From Mesorhizobium loti (GTDB lineage Bacteria; Pseudomonadota; Alphaproteobacteria; Rhizobiales; Rhizobiaceae): a stretch of DNA of 64,000 bases. The DNA is taken from NCBI GenBank assembly GCA_014189435.1, contig CP050293.1:6701001-6765000 (forward strand). Reading direction: 5' to 3'. This document shows positions 1 to 7,849 of this stretch, in pieces (within the stretch, counting starts at the first letter, position 1; each line of letters opens with the position of its first letter). The notes beneath the pieces were generated by a model, which saw only the letters and a program-made list of their open reading frames with translations, ran no database searches and was not told the origin of the DNA. Position numbers and translations under genes: made by a program.

Positions 1-236
1 TCTATTGCGCCTTCGAAAATCTCGGCGAGGTGTCGAAGGCGCTGGAAGGCGCGCTCGGCGAAGCTGAATCGGTGAAGCCGATCTGGCGGCCGCAAAACAA
101 TGTTCCGGTCGACGAGGAGCGGGCACAGTCCCTGATGAAGCTGGTTGCCACGCTCGAGGATGACGATGATGTGCAGAGCGTCTACGCCAACTTCGAAGTC
201 GATGACGAGACCATGGCCAAGCTCAGCGCGGCATGA
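1..236 (+). CDS. yebC: YebC/TACO1-family regulator, C-terminal part
   Basis: The frame enters from the left edge, so only about 78 C-terminal residues are visible. They carry the last domain of the YebC/TACO1 family: VPVDEE followed by [16 protein letters not shown]. Family members act as transcriptional regulators or help translation of difficult sequences. The TGA stop overlaps the ATG of the next gene (ATGA), so the two are probably co-translated. In many alphaproteobacteria yebC lies directly before ruvC; here ruvC is 22 kb away. The GTG at 30 is internal and not a real start. Confidence 0.9.
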   Translation, partial: YCAFENLGEVSKALEGALGEAESVKPIWRPQNNVPVDEERAQSLMKLVATLEDDDDVQSVYANFEVDDETMAKLSAA

Positions 237-544
237 GCGAAGCTCAGCCAGACATGAGCGAGCAGCTCCTCCCCGCCATCCGGATAACCTATTGCACGCA
301 ATGCCAGTGGCTGCTGCGTGCGGGCTGGATGGCGCAAGAGCTGCTGTCGACCTTCGGCACCGATCTGGGCGAGGTCACCTTGGTGCCCGGCACTGGCGGC
401 ATCTTCACCATTTCCTGCAATGACGTGCTGGTCTGGGACCGCAAGCGCGATGGTGGCTTTCCGGACGCAGCCAAGCTCAAGCAACTGGTCCGCGATGTCA
501 TCGACCCGGATCGCGATCTAGGCCATTCCGACCGCAAGGCCTAA
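233..544 (+). CDS. SelT/SelW/SelH (Rdx) family thioredoxin-fold protein
   Basis: This 103-residue protein has the short Rdx layout: a first beta strand running into a CxxC redox motif (ITYCTQC, Cys21 and Cys24), then a helix ([12 protein letters not shown]), a [10 protein letters not shown] strand pair, and a closing helix with [15 protein letters not shown]. Vertebrate relatives have selenocysteine in this motif; this one uses two cysteines. The function is presumed redox but is not established in bacteria. The ATG overlaps the yebC stop; an alternative ATG at 254 would remove seven residues. A palindromic repeat follows directly downstream. Confidence 0.85.
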   Translation: MSEAQPDMSEQLLPAIRITYCTQCQWLLRAGWMAQELLSTFGTDLGEVTLVPGTGGIFTISCNDVLVWDRKRDGGFPDAAKLKQLVRDVIDPDRDLGHSDRKA

Positions 545-553
545 ATCTGCGTC

Positions 554-676
554 GATATTCAGGTGAGGCCGGCCTGCAAATGGCGGATACCTGCGCTTCC
601 GGTGCTCACGTACTTGAGTACGCTCCGCTCCGGTTCTTGGTATCCACCATTTTCGACTCGGCCTGACCTGAATCTC
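554..676. repeat. 123-bp palindromic intergenic repeat, copy 1
   Basis: The unit starts GATATTCAGGTGAGGCCG and ends CGGCCTGACCTGAATCTC, which is nearly its reverse complement, and has an inner hairpin CACGTAC/GTACGCTC at its centre. A second copy with the same length and order lies at 29264-29386. Both copies follow a plus-strand stop codon, so the unit may also fold as a terminator or mRNA 3' structure. Confidence 0.85.
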
Positions 677-703
677 AACGCAGCTTACTTCATCAACGAC
701 TTT

Positions 704-1180
704 CTAGAGCAATGCCAAGATGAAGCAGGCCATCGCCACGATGGCGGTGATGGTGCGGACGTGGTTCCACATCACCCATTGGCTCAGATGGTTCGCCCAC
801 ACGGCGGCGCCATTGCTGCTGGCCGGGTCTACGGCGGCGAGCGCATCGTTGAGCGGCACATTGAAGACCATGGTCACGATCGGGTTGCCGATCACGTAGA
901 TCACCGCGCCGGCAAGCAACCAGTACGAGCCGGACTGGCTCCAGCCCATGATGGCGGCGGCGATAAGCACCAGACACAGCAGGCCGGTGCCGAAGAGCGC
1001 GGTCATGAAGGTCGGGGTGATCACCGTGATGTTGATCGAATTCATCGCGGCGATGCCGCTTGGAACGGGCAGCCGGGCAAGCGCCGCCATGACGAAATTG
1101 GAAAAGGCGAAGAACACGCCGCCGACGACGCCCGAGCCGATTGCGGCAATGATGGTGAGGGTGGGAAGAAGCTTGGTCAT
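704..1180 (-). CDS. DUF1772 (anthrone oxygenase-like) membrane protein
   Basis: This 158-residue protein has about four hydrophobic segments: near 8-30, 55-78, 85-105 and the C-terminal 138-158. It carries the DUF1772 marks FNVPLND around 107-113 and WNHVRT around 138-143. Some family members are anthrone oxygenases of polyketide pathways, but bacterial ones are mostly uncharacterised. It starts one base after the stop of the NmrA-type gene at 1182 and is probably co-transcribed with it, divergent from a TetR regulator. That arrangement suggests a small inducible module acting on a quinone or aromatic compound, which is inference. Confidence 0.8.
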   Translation of the reverse strand: MTKLLPTLTIIAAIGSGVVGGVFFAFSNFVMAALARLPVPSGIAAMNSINITVITPTFMTALFGTGLLCLVLIAAAIMGWSQSGSYWLLAGAVIYVIGNPIVTMVFNVPLNDALAAVDPASSNGAAVWANHLSQWVMWNHVRTITAIVAMACFILALL

Positions 1181-1181
1181 C

Positions 1182-2015
1182 TCAGTTGCTCCAGATTCGG
1201 CTAGCGGCGGTTTCGGTTGCGTAGGCGGAAAAGTCTTTCGGCGTGCGGCCGAGCACGCGCTGGACGCCGTCGGTCAGCGTCTCGTTGCGGCCGTCGAGCA
1301 CTTCGGTGAACAGCTCGTTGAGCAGCCAGGCGATTTCGGGCGGCAGTTCATGCGCAGCCATCGCGGCGGTGAATTCTTCATGCGAGATCCTGACAAAGCG
1401 GATGTCGCGGCCGGCCGCCTTGGCGATCTCGGCGACCGCGTCGGCGAAGCTCAGCAGCCGCGGCCCGGTCAGCTCGTAGAGCTGGCCGACATGGCCTGGC
1501 TCGGTCAGCGCGACGAAGGCGGCTTCGGCGATGTCGTCGACATCGACGAACGGCTCGCCGACATTGCTGACTGGCAAGGCTACTTCGCCTTCCAGCAAGG
1601 GCTCGACGAGAAAACCTTCGCTGAAATTCTGCGAGAACCAGGCGCAGCGCAGAATCGTCCAGTCGGCGCCCGAGGCCTTCAGCATCTCCTCGGCGCGCTG
1701 GGCTTCGGTCTCGCCGCGGCCGGACAGCAGCACCAGCCGGCTGACGCCATTGGCCACGGCAAGCCTGGCGAACGCGCCGACGGTTTCGGCGGCACCGGGC
1801 ACGGCGATGTCGGGATAGTAGCTGATGTAGACGGCACTCACGCCTTGCATTGCGGGGCCCCAGGTCGCGGGAACTTCCCAGTCGAAGCGCGGGGCGCCGG
1901 AACGCGAGCCGATCCGCACCGGCAGGCCGCGAGCGGTCAGACGGTCGGCGAGACGGCGGCCGGTTTTTCCGGTGCCGCCGAGGATCAGAATTGGTTTCAA
2001 TGTCGTGTCAGTCAT
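1182..2015 (-). CDS. NmrA-type NAD(P)-binding atypical SDR protein
   Basis: The protein is 277 residues long. It opens with an atypical short-chain dehydrogenase Rossmann motif, ILGGTGKTGRR near residue 10, and continues with LVLLSGRGE and the conserved block WTILRCAWFSQNF around 130-145. These mark the NmrA/QOR2-like group, which either reduces quinones or senses NAD(P) redox state. The chosen ATG at 2015 has GGAGGAACCCG just upstream; a longer frame up to 2054 has no ribosome site. The downstream DUF1772 gene is nearly contiguous. The TetR gene diverges from a shared 106-bp region with an operator-like palindrome. Confidence 0.85.
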   Translation of the reverse strand: MTDTTLKPILILGGTGKTGRRLADRLTARGLPVRIGSRSGAPRFDWEVPATWGPAMQGVSAVYISYYPDIAVPGAAETVGAFARLAVANGVSRLVLLSGRGETEAQRAEEMLKASGADWTILRCAWFSQNFSEGFLVEPLLEGEVALPVSNVGEPFVDVDDIAEAAFVALTEPGHVGQLYELTGPRLLSFADAVAEIAKAAGRDIRFVRISHEEFTAAMAAHELPPEIAWLLNELFTEVLDGRNETLTDGVQRVLGRTPKDFSAYATETAASRIWSN

Positions 2016-2056
2016 TTCGGGTTCCTCCGTTTTGAAAATATGAGCAATCCTCACAT

Positions 2057-2094
2057 TTGCAAAACGTGATAAACCCTCGTATTTTGCGAGTCAA
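2057..2094. promoter_or_regulatory. Divergent promoter with probable TetR operator
   Basis: On the minus strand TTGACT (2089-2094) and TATCAC (2066-2071) are spaced 17 bp and would drive the NmrA-type gene. An imperfect inverted repeat, TTGCAAAACG (2057-2066) against CGTATTTTGCGA, covers the same interval. A TetR protein bound there would block this promoter and regulate its own gene. Confidence 0.5.
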
Positions 2095-2121
2095 GCGATT
2101 TTGCCGGCATTGGAGTCAGTC

Positions 2122-2763
2122 ATGGAAGACACGGCCACGCCGGTTTCCCCGCAGGAGCAGATTGCTTCACCGCGCCGGGCGCCCAGCCAGCAGCGCAGCC
2201 GCGAGCGGGTCGAGCGCATGCTGGCCGCTGCCTCGGCGCTGATTGCCGAGCAAGGCAGCGATGCCATGCGCATGGGTGAGGTGGCGGAACGGGCAGGAGT
2301 GTCGATCGGTTCGCTCTACCAGTTCTTTCCGGACAAGCGGGCGATCATCTGGGCGCTGGCCGAGCGCCACACCACAGAGAGCCAGGCCTGCATCTCGGCA
2401 GCACTTGCCGGCGTCGGCGACGCCGAAGGCCTGGGCCAGGCATTTTCGGAACTGGTCGATATCTATTACCGGCTGTTCCTGGCCGAACCGGTGATGCGCG
2501 ATATCTGGTCGGGCACGCAGGCCGACAAGGCGCTGCGCCAGCTCGAACTCGCCGACAGCCGCGCCAACGCCGAATTCCTCACCGCGGTGCTCAGGCGGCT
2601 ACGGCCCACGGCCGATCCGACGGCACTGGAAACCACGGCGTTCCTGGTCTGGCAAATGGGCGAGGCCGCCATGCGGCTGGCGATCTCGGTCGAGCGGCAG
2701 GAGGGCGACAGGCTGGTCGCCGCCTACAAGCGCATGGCGCTCAGGGAATTGCTGGGGACCTGA
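2122..2763 (+). CDS. TetR/AcrR-family transcriptional regulator
   Basis: This 213-residue protein has an N-terminal TetR helix-turn-helix at about residues 28-75, seen as MGEVAERAGVSIGSLYQFFPDK. The larger all-helical C-terminal domain would bind a ligand. The ATG at 2122 has GGAG six bases upstream, whereas the frame could open at a TTG at 2101. It is divergent from the NmrA-type/DUF1772 pair and probably represses that pair until an inducer binds. The C-terminal domain gives no clue to the inducer. Confidence 0.9.
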   Translation: MEDTATPVSPQEQIASPRRAPSQQRSRERVERMLAAASALIAEQGSDAMRMGEVAERAGVSIGSLYQFFPDKRAIIWALAERHTTESQACISAALAGVGDAEGLGQAFSELVDIYYRLFLAEPVMRDIWSGTQADKALRQLELADSRANAEFLTAVLRRLRPTADPTALETTAFLVWQMGEAAMRLAISVERQEGDRLVAAYKRMALRELLGT

Positions 2764-2800
2764 GAACGGCTCGCCGGAGCCAGCGGGCGGTCGAGCGCGC

Positions 2801-3868
2801 TCAACCAGCGCGCGCTGTCGTCGGATCTTCACCGTTCAATGGCTGATGCTGTTGCCGCCAGACCTTCGGCCCCAACCCTGTCACCCGCAGAAACTCGCGA
2901 TTGAAGTTCGACTTGCTGAGGAAGCCGGCGTCGAACATGACGCGGGTGATCGGCTCGTCTGTCGCCGCCAGCAGGCGGCAGGCCTCGCCGATCCGCTGGT
3001 TGTTGACGTACTGCGATACGCTCATCTGGTGGATGCGGTTGATCGCCGACGATACTTGCCGCGCCGGCAGGCCGAGCCGCCTGGCGATGCGTCCAAGGTT
3101 GAGATCGACATCCTTGTAGAGCGCTTTCGACTGCATCAGCATGTCCACCGCCGCCGCGACAGCGGAATCTTCGCTGGTTGCCCGCGGCGTGGTTTCAGCA
3201 CGAGGCGCATCATCGTCGTCGTCTCCGTCAAAAGCAGCGGCTTCGCTGGCGACCGCGGCAGCGCCGCCGAGCAGCAACAGCGCCAGCACGTTGCCGCCGG
3301 CTATGACCGCGCCGGAATGAGCGCCGCCGGTCCACTGCATGTCTAGGCTGATGATGATGTCGGTGACCGGCGACGCGAGGATCGCCACCGCCGTCACCCA
3401 CAGCGATCGGTAGGACCGCAAGACGCCGTCGAGGCGCGATTCGACCAGGATATCCGGACCGGCCAGCGCAAGCCAAAGAAGCGCGAGCCCATATGACAGG
3501 AACACCAGGATGATCACCGGCCCGACCGGCTCGCGCCAGAAGATCAGCAGCAGGGCAACCAGGCAGGCCGGCAGCAGATGCGGCCATAGCCGTGCCAGGC
3601 GATGCTCCGACCGTTCCTTCGTCAGGCCGCTGAAGGCGATCCAGGCTAGCGGCGCGATCAGCGTCGCCAGCACCGACAGGACCGGCATGACGACCCTGAC
3701 GTCATAGCCCCAGCGAATACCGATCAGCACCGACTGCAAGGCATAGACCGCCATCAGCAGCATGAAAGAGATGTTCTCGCGCAGGTCGGCCTCGTTTCGG
3801 CGGATCATCTGCATGAGCAGGATGACGAGCAACAGGGAGACGACGAACGGCAGGGGAATGAAGATCAT
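2801..3868 (-). CDS. Membrane-anchored AraC-family regulator
   Basis: The first 230 or so residues contain about seven hydrophobic segments, beginning MIFIPLPFVVSLLLVILLM. After a short acidic linker (DGDDDDD) comes a C-terminal AraC-type helix-turn-helix with IARRLGLPARQVSSAIN and MFDAGFLSKSNFNREF. This is the layout of a membrane receptor fused to a DNA-binding domain rather than a soluble AraC sensor. The ATG at 3868 puts the first membrane helix at the N-terminus. The frame continues to 4009, but no candidate start has a good ribosome site, so the start is uncertain. The gene diverges from the secreted protein at 4025. Confidence 0.8.
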   Translation of the reverse strand: MIFIPLPFVVSLLLVILLMQMIRRNEADLRENISFMLLMAVYALQSVLIGIRWGYDVRVVMPVLSVLATLIAPLAWIAFSGLTKERSEHRLARLWPHLLPACLVALLLIFWREPVGPVIILVFLSYGLALLWLALAGPDILVESRLDGVLRSYRSLWVTAVAILASPVTDIIISLDMQWTGGAHSGAVIAGGNVLALLLLGGAAAVASEAAAFDGDDDDDAPRAETTPRATSEDSAVAAAVDMLMQSKALYKDVDLNLGRIARRLGLPARQVSSAINRIHQMSVSQYVNNQRIGEACRLLAATDEPITRVMFDAGFLSKSNFNREFLRVTGLGPKVWRQQHQPLNGEDPTTARAG

Positions 3869-4024
3869 GATCGCAAGCGTGATTCCAGGGCGGACAACAA
3901 CCGACAATGACCCGGATTGCGTTCGCGGTCGTCCCGGATCGTGATCAAGGTCGCGGAAATCGACGTCTCGGATCATTTCAACAGCGCACGGTCCAGTCGG
4001 GATCGCCACCCATGATCGGAGACA

Positions 4025-4735
4025 ATGATGAAATCCGCAATTCTTGCCTTGCTGCCCTTTGCCGGCGTTGCCCTGGCATCGCCGGGGACCGGTGATGCCG
4101 CCAAGACACTCGATCTCGCCGGGGTGACCGCTGTCGTCATCACCGGCGAGGCAAGTTCCGTCCGGCTTACCACCTCGGCAACCGCGCCGTATCAGGCGAC
4201 GATCAACAGCCGCCGCGAAGGCTGGTTTGCCGGCTGGTATTCGAGTTGGTTCGTCAATGACTGCCGTACCGCCAGCGACATGAAGCGGGAGGCCTCGGCG
4301 CTGCGTATCGACGTCGCGCCGTCCGCATGGCTGGACCCTTCGGACTGCAGGGTCGAGATCAATGCCAACATCCCGCCCGAGAGTTCAGTGTCGATCGACC
4401 AGGCAGCGCTGCGCGCCAAAATGATTGGGAATTTTTCCGCCATCACCATAACCGGCAAAGCGGCCGACGTTTCGCTCGACGGGCATGCTTCGACCGTCGA
4501 TCTCAAGGGCGAGGCGCTGAAAGTCTATCTCGCCTTCGCAAACGTCAGGCAGGATGAGAACATCGCGATTGCCGGCAGGGCACTGGATGCCACGCTGGCC
4601 TTCGGCCAGCAGGTTCCGATCAGCTATTCGGTAACAGCGTCGGCGTCCTTCGTCGACAGTTCGCTTCCCAATACTGCCAGGGCCAAGCCCTCGGTCGTCA
4701 TCAAGGGCGATTTTGTCCGCGCGACGATCCGCTGA
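4025..4735 (+). CDS. Secreted protein of unknown function, possible beta-solenoid
   Basis: This 236-residue protein has a clear signal peptide (MMKSAILALLPFAGVALA) and probably works in the periplasm. The rest is rich in short alternating strands such as VTAVVITGEASSVRL, ITITGKAADVSLDG and VDLKGEALKVYL. This resembles the repetitive beta pattern of DUF4097-like proteins, but I cannot assign the family firmly. Two methionines open the frame, with GGAGAC upstream. Divergence from the membrane AraC regulator suggests that regulator may control it. A strong hairpin lies just beyond the stop. Confidence 0.7.
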   Translation: MMKSAILALLPFAGVALASPGTGDAAKTLDLAGVTAVVITGEASSVRLTTSATAPYQATINSRREGWFAGWYSSWFVNDCRTASDMKREASALRIDVAPSAWLDPSDCRVEINANIPPESSVSIDQAALRAKMIGNFSAITITGKAADVSLDGHASTVDLKGEALKVYLAFANVRQDENIAIAGRALDATLAFGQQVPISYSVTASASFVDSSLPNTARAKPSVVIKGDFVRATIR

Positions 4736-4751
4736 CAAGCGCAGGCCGCAC

Positions 4752-4791
4752 AATATTTCGACGTATAGGGAAAGCTATACGCCGAAATATT
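4752..4791. terminator. Hairpin between convergent genes, likely bidirectional terminator
   Basis: The 16-base arms AATATTTCGACGTATA and TATACGCCGAAATATT pair with one mismatch around an 8-base loop. The hairpin lies between the convergent genes ending at 4735 and 4775 and includes the stop of the minus-strand gene. Confidence 0.65.
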
Positions 4792-5275
4792 CCTGTAGCA
4801 TTTCCGCGCGCTCATCCTCTGTGCACATCGCCATGCGGCCGAGGTTCAAGCGGCCCCGATAAAGCGCGATGACGGACAAGGCGCAGTTCACCGTCTCGTC
4901 ATTGGTAGAAGTTGCCAGATCCCGCAATGCCAAATGCAGGAGCGTTCGCCACGCTGCCTTGTAGTGCGGTTCGATCCAAGCAGGAACCTGCGGATTTCGG
5001 TCGTAGAGCAGTCGCGCCTCTTCGATCGTTGCGACCAAACCATAGGCACCCCAGTAAGCCGGAGCGTGAGCTTCGGAGATGCGAACAATTTCAACAACCG
5101 CAGCATAAGACGCGTCTCCAACGTCCCCTTGGTGATGCAACTCATTCCAAAGTTCGTCCCAGACCGTTTTGTCATCATAGCGAAGGGCCAGTGTTCGCAA
5201 GGCCGGTCGAGGATCGTAGGCCACCTTGTATCCACCTTTAAGGCCGGACCATCGGCCATCGTCGAGAATAGACAT
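4775..5275 (-). CDS. Hypothetical protein, 166 residues
   Basis: I do not recognise a family. The chosen ATG at 5275 (MSILDDGRW) has an excellent GGAGGG ribosome site; the frame runs on to 5338 without a better start. The product is soluble, with no signal peptide or membrane segment. It is helical and rich in Trp and Tyr (TVWDELWNELHH, APAYWGAYGLVATIEEA, YKAAWRTLLHLALRDL). A helix-rich scaffold or immunity-type protein is possible, but nothing nearby supports a specific role. It lies downstream of rpmE on the same strand, separated by a terminator. Confidence 0.6.
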   Translation of the reverse strand: MSILDDGRWSGLKGGYKVAYDPRPALRTLALRYDDKTVWDELWNELHHQGDVGDASYAAVVEIVRISEAHAPAYWGAYGLVATIEEARLLYDRNPQVPAWIEPHYKAAWRTLLHLALRDLATSTNDETVNCALSVIALYRGRLNLGRMAMCTEDERAEMLQEYFGV

Positions 5276-5324
5276 CTTGCCCTCCGAGAACCATTGCGTT
5301 CCACCAAGGCTGCCCGCGGTCAAC

Positions 5325-5352
5325 AAAAAACCCGCCACAAGGGCGGGTTTTC
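5325..5352 (-). terminator. Rho-independent terminator of rpmE
   Basis: On the minus strand, AAAACCCGCC and GGCGGGTTTT form a GC-rich stem followed by a run of T. It lies 24 bases past the rpmE stop. Confidence 0.85.
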
Positions 5353-5375
5353 GATCTGCGAAAAGGTCGTCGGGC

Positions 5376-5597
5376 TTAGAGGCCGAAACCTTCGAAACGC
5401 TTCTTGAACTTCGACAGGCGGCCGCCGCGGTCGAGCAGGGTCTGCTGGCCGCCGGTCCAGGCCGGGTGGGTGGTCGGGTCGATATCGAGGTTCATCGTAT
5501 CGCCTTCCTTGCCCCAGGTCGAACGGGTCATGTATTCGGTGCCGTCGGTCATGACGACCTTGATGGTGTGGTAATCGGGATGGATGTCGGTCTTCAT
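5376..5597 (-). CDS. rpmE: 50S ribosomal protein L31
   Basis: This 73-residue protein begins [10 protein letters not shown] and contains [24 protein letters not shown] and [11 protein letters not shown], the typical alphaproteobacterial L31 pattern. It bridges the ribosomal subunits at the central protuberance. It has no cysteine at all, so it lacks the zinc-binding motif of zinc-type L31; this is normal for the group. The ATG at 5597 is the family start, and the 13-residue extension to 5636 is not part of the protein. A terminator follows it. Confidence 0.97.
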   Translation of the reverse strand: MKTDIHPDYHTIKVVMTDGTEYMTRSTWGKEGDTMNLDIDPTTHPAWTGGQQTLLDRGGRLSKFKKRFEGFGL

Positions 5598-5804
5598 GGG
5601 TTCGGTTCCTGGCTTGCCGGCGCTGCCGACGGGCATAAGCCTGCGTCGATGCGCCCCTTTTTAAAACTCGAAGCCGCAGCTATTGAGGAGCCACGGCTTC
5701 TAAAACGGTCGGCGAGCCTATACATCAGCCGGAATTGAATCACAAGGCCGCGGCAAGCGCATATTGAGGCGCATACCCTAAGGGCGGCTAGAGGAAACAT
5801 CGGG

Positions 5805-7604
5805 ATGGCGCAAATCAGCAGCGCAGACGAGCGCAGGCGCTCGCTCAAGCCGCTCAGGCGCCTGTTTCCTTACATCACGCAGTATCGCAGGCTGGTCATC
5901 GGCGCCGTCATCTCGCTGGTCATCGCCGCGGCAACGACGCTGGCGCTGCCGCTGGCGGTGCGACGCATGATCGATCATGGCTTCTCGTCGGCCAGCACCA
6001 CTTTCATCGCCGAATATTTCGCAGCACTGGTGGCGATGGCCGCCCTGCTGGCGGCGGCATCGGCCGGCCGCTACTATTTCGTCATCACGCTCGGCGAGCG
6101 CGTCGTCGCCGACATCCGCCGCGATGTCTTTGCCCATGTCACGACGCTGTCGCCTTCCTTCTTCGACACCGCCCAGTCGGGCGAGATCGTGTCGCGGCTC
6201 GCCGCCGACACGACGCAGGTCAAGTCGGCGGTCGGAGCGACGGCCTCGGTGGCGCTGCGCAACGTCATCCTCGGTCTCGGCGCGGTGGGGATGATGGTCA
6301 TCACCAGCCCGAAACTGTCGGGCCTCGTCATTGCCGCTATTCCCGTCATCGTGCTGCCGCTGGTCGCCTTCGGCCGTTCGGTGCGCGCCAAGTCGCGGCA
6401 GGCGCAGGATACGCTTGCCGATGCCACCGCCTATGCCAGCGAGCAGATCGGCGCGGTGCGCACGCTGCAGGCCTTCACCAACGAGAAGCTGGTCACCGGC
6501 CATTTCTCCGCCGCGGTGGAAGCCGCTTTCGAGGCGGCACGCGGCTCGATCTTCGCGCGCTCCTTCCTCACCTTCTTTGCCATTTTCACCATCTTCTCGT
6601 CCGTCGTGGCGGTGCTGTGGTTCGGCTCGCGCGATGTGCTCGAAGGCTCGATATCGCCGGGCACGCTCGGTCAGTTCCTGCTCTATTCGGTGTTTGCCGC
6701 CGGCGCGCTGGGCGCGCTGTCCGAAGTCTGGGGCGAGCTTGCGCAAGCAGCGGGTGCGGCCGAACGGCTGACCGAGATCCTGGCCGAGAAGCCGGCGATC
6801 CAGGCCCCGGCCGATCCGAAGCCGCTGCCTGCGGTCGCCAAGGGCGCGATCGTCTTCGACAATGTCTCCTTCTCCTATCCGGCAAGGCCCGACCGCGCCG
6901 CCGTGCACGGCTTGAGCTTTCAGGTCATGCCTGGCGAGACGGTGGCGATCGTCGGGCCGTCAGGGGCCGGCAAGAGCACGGTCTTTTCGCTGATCCTGCG
7001 TTTCTACGATCCCGAAACCGGCAAGATCCTGATCGACGGCGTCGATGTGCGCGAGGCCGATCCCGTTTCCGTCCGCGAGCGCATCGCCATCGTGCCGCAG
7101 GACGTCACCATTTTTGCGGCAAGCGCGCGTGACAATATCGGCTTTGGCCGGCCGGGCGCCAGCAAGGCCGAGATCGAAACGGCGGCGAAGGATGCGCTTG
7201 CCGACGAATTCATCCTCAAGCTCGAAAAGGGCTATGACAGCCAGGTCGGCGAACGCGGCGTGACGCTGTCCGGCGGCCAGCGCCAGCGGGTGGCGATCGC
7301 CCGCGCCATCCTGCGCGACGCGCCGATCCTGCTGCTCGACGAGGCGACCTCCGCGCTCGACGCCGAAAGCGAGACGCTGGTGCAGATGGCGCTGGAACGC
7401 CTGATGCAGGGCCGCACCACGATCGTCATCGCGCACCGGCTGGCAACGGTGCTTAAGGCCGACAGGATCCTGGTCATGGATGGCGGCTCGATCGTCGAGG
7501 AAGGCACGCATCAGAGCCTGGTCGCCAAGGGCGGCATCTATGCGCGGCTGGCCAAGCTGCAGTTCGAAACCGGCGCCAGCGCCTTCAGGGGCGCGGCGGA
7601 GTAA
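5805..7604 (+). CDS. ABC exporter, fused permease and ATPase (MsbA-related)
   Basis: This 599-residue half-transporter has a six-helix membrane domain over roughly residues 25-310 and a nucleotide-binding domain from about 345. The ATPase motifs are complete: Walker A GPSGAGKST near 384, signature LSGGQ near 488, Walker B ILLLDEATSALD near 509, and the H-loop AHRLAT. It should act as a homodimer in the inner membrane and export a lipid or drug-like substrate. The substrate cannot be read from the sequence. It stands alone, with a weak ribosome site (GAGGAAAC) before the ATG. Confidence 0.93.
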   Translation: MAQISSADERRRSLKPLRRLFPYITQYRRLVIGAVISLVIAAATTLALPLAVRRMIDHGFSSASTTFIAEYFAALVAMAALLAAASAGRYYFVITLGERVVADIRRDVFAHVTTLSPSFFDTAQSGEIVSRLAADTTQVKSAVGATASVALRNVILGLGAVGMMVITSPKLSGLVIAAIPVIVLPLVAFGRSVRAKSRQAQDTLADATAYASEQIGAVRTLQAFTNEKLVTGHFSAAVEAAFEAARGSIFARSFLTFFAIFTIFSSVVAVLWFGSRDVLEGSISPGTLGQFLLYSVFAAGALGALSEVWGELAQAAGAAERLTEILAEKPAIQAPADPKPLPAVAKGAIVFDNVSFSYPARPDRAAVHGLSFQVMPGETVAIVGPSGAGKSTVFSLILRFYDPETGKILIDGVDVREADPVSVRERIAIVPQDVTIFAASARDNIGFGRPGASKAEIETAAKDALADEFILKLEKGYDSQVGERGVTLSGGQRQRVAIARAILRDAPILLLDEATSALDAESETLVQMALERLMQGRTTIVIAHRLATVLKADRILVMDGGSIVEEGTHQSLVAKGGIYARLAKLQFETGASAFRGAAE

Positions 7605-7606
7605 GC

Positions 7607-7798
7607 TCAGCTCAGTCCGGTTTCCTTGGTATCTTCGAACACGTCGAAGGCGCGGCCATCCCACTTCATTCGCTGGAGGCGAAGGAAATCGGTAGTGCTT
7701 TCACCTTGAGTGCTGGATTCGCGGGGCAACTCGTCCAGCATTTTCTTAAGGCGCTTGACCGCAACGGCACGCAACGCTTGATCTATTGCCTTCTCCAC
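7607..7798 (-). CDS. Small hypothetical protein, 63 residues
   Basis: This small frame starts at a GTG with AGGAG eight bases upstream, which is the main reason to accept it. The product is charged, with a basic N-terminal helix (ALRAVAVKRLKKMLDELP) and an acidic end containing RAFDVFEDT. It has no membrane segment and I recognise no family. It lies between convergent neighbours, the ABC exporter and the M32 carboxypeptidase. It could still be a chance frame. Confidence 0.45.
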   Translation of the reverse strand: MEKAIDQALRAVAVKRLKKMLDELPRESSTQGESTTDFLRLQRMKWDGRAFDVFEDTKETGLS

Positions 7799-7849
7799 GA
7801 AGCGACTCCTACGATGCGTTCTCCCAACTCCTCATACGGAAACACTGCG

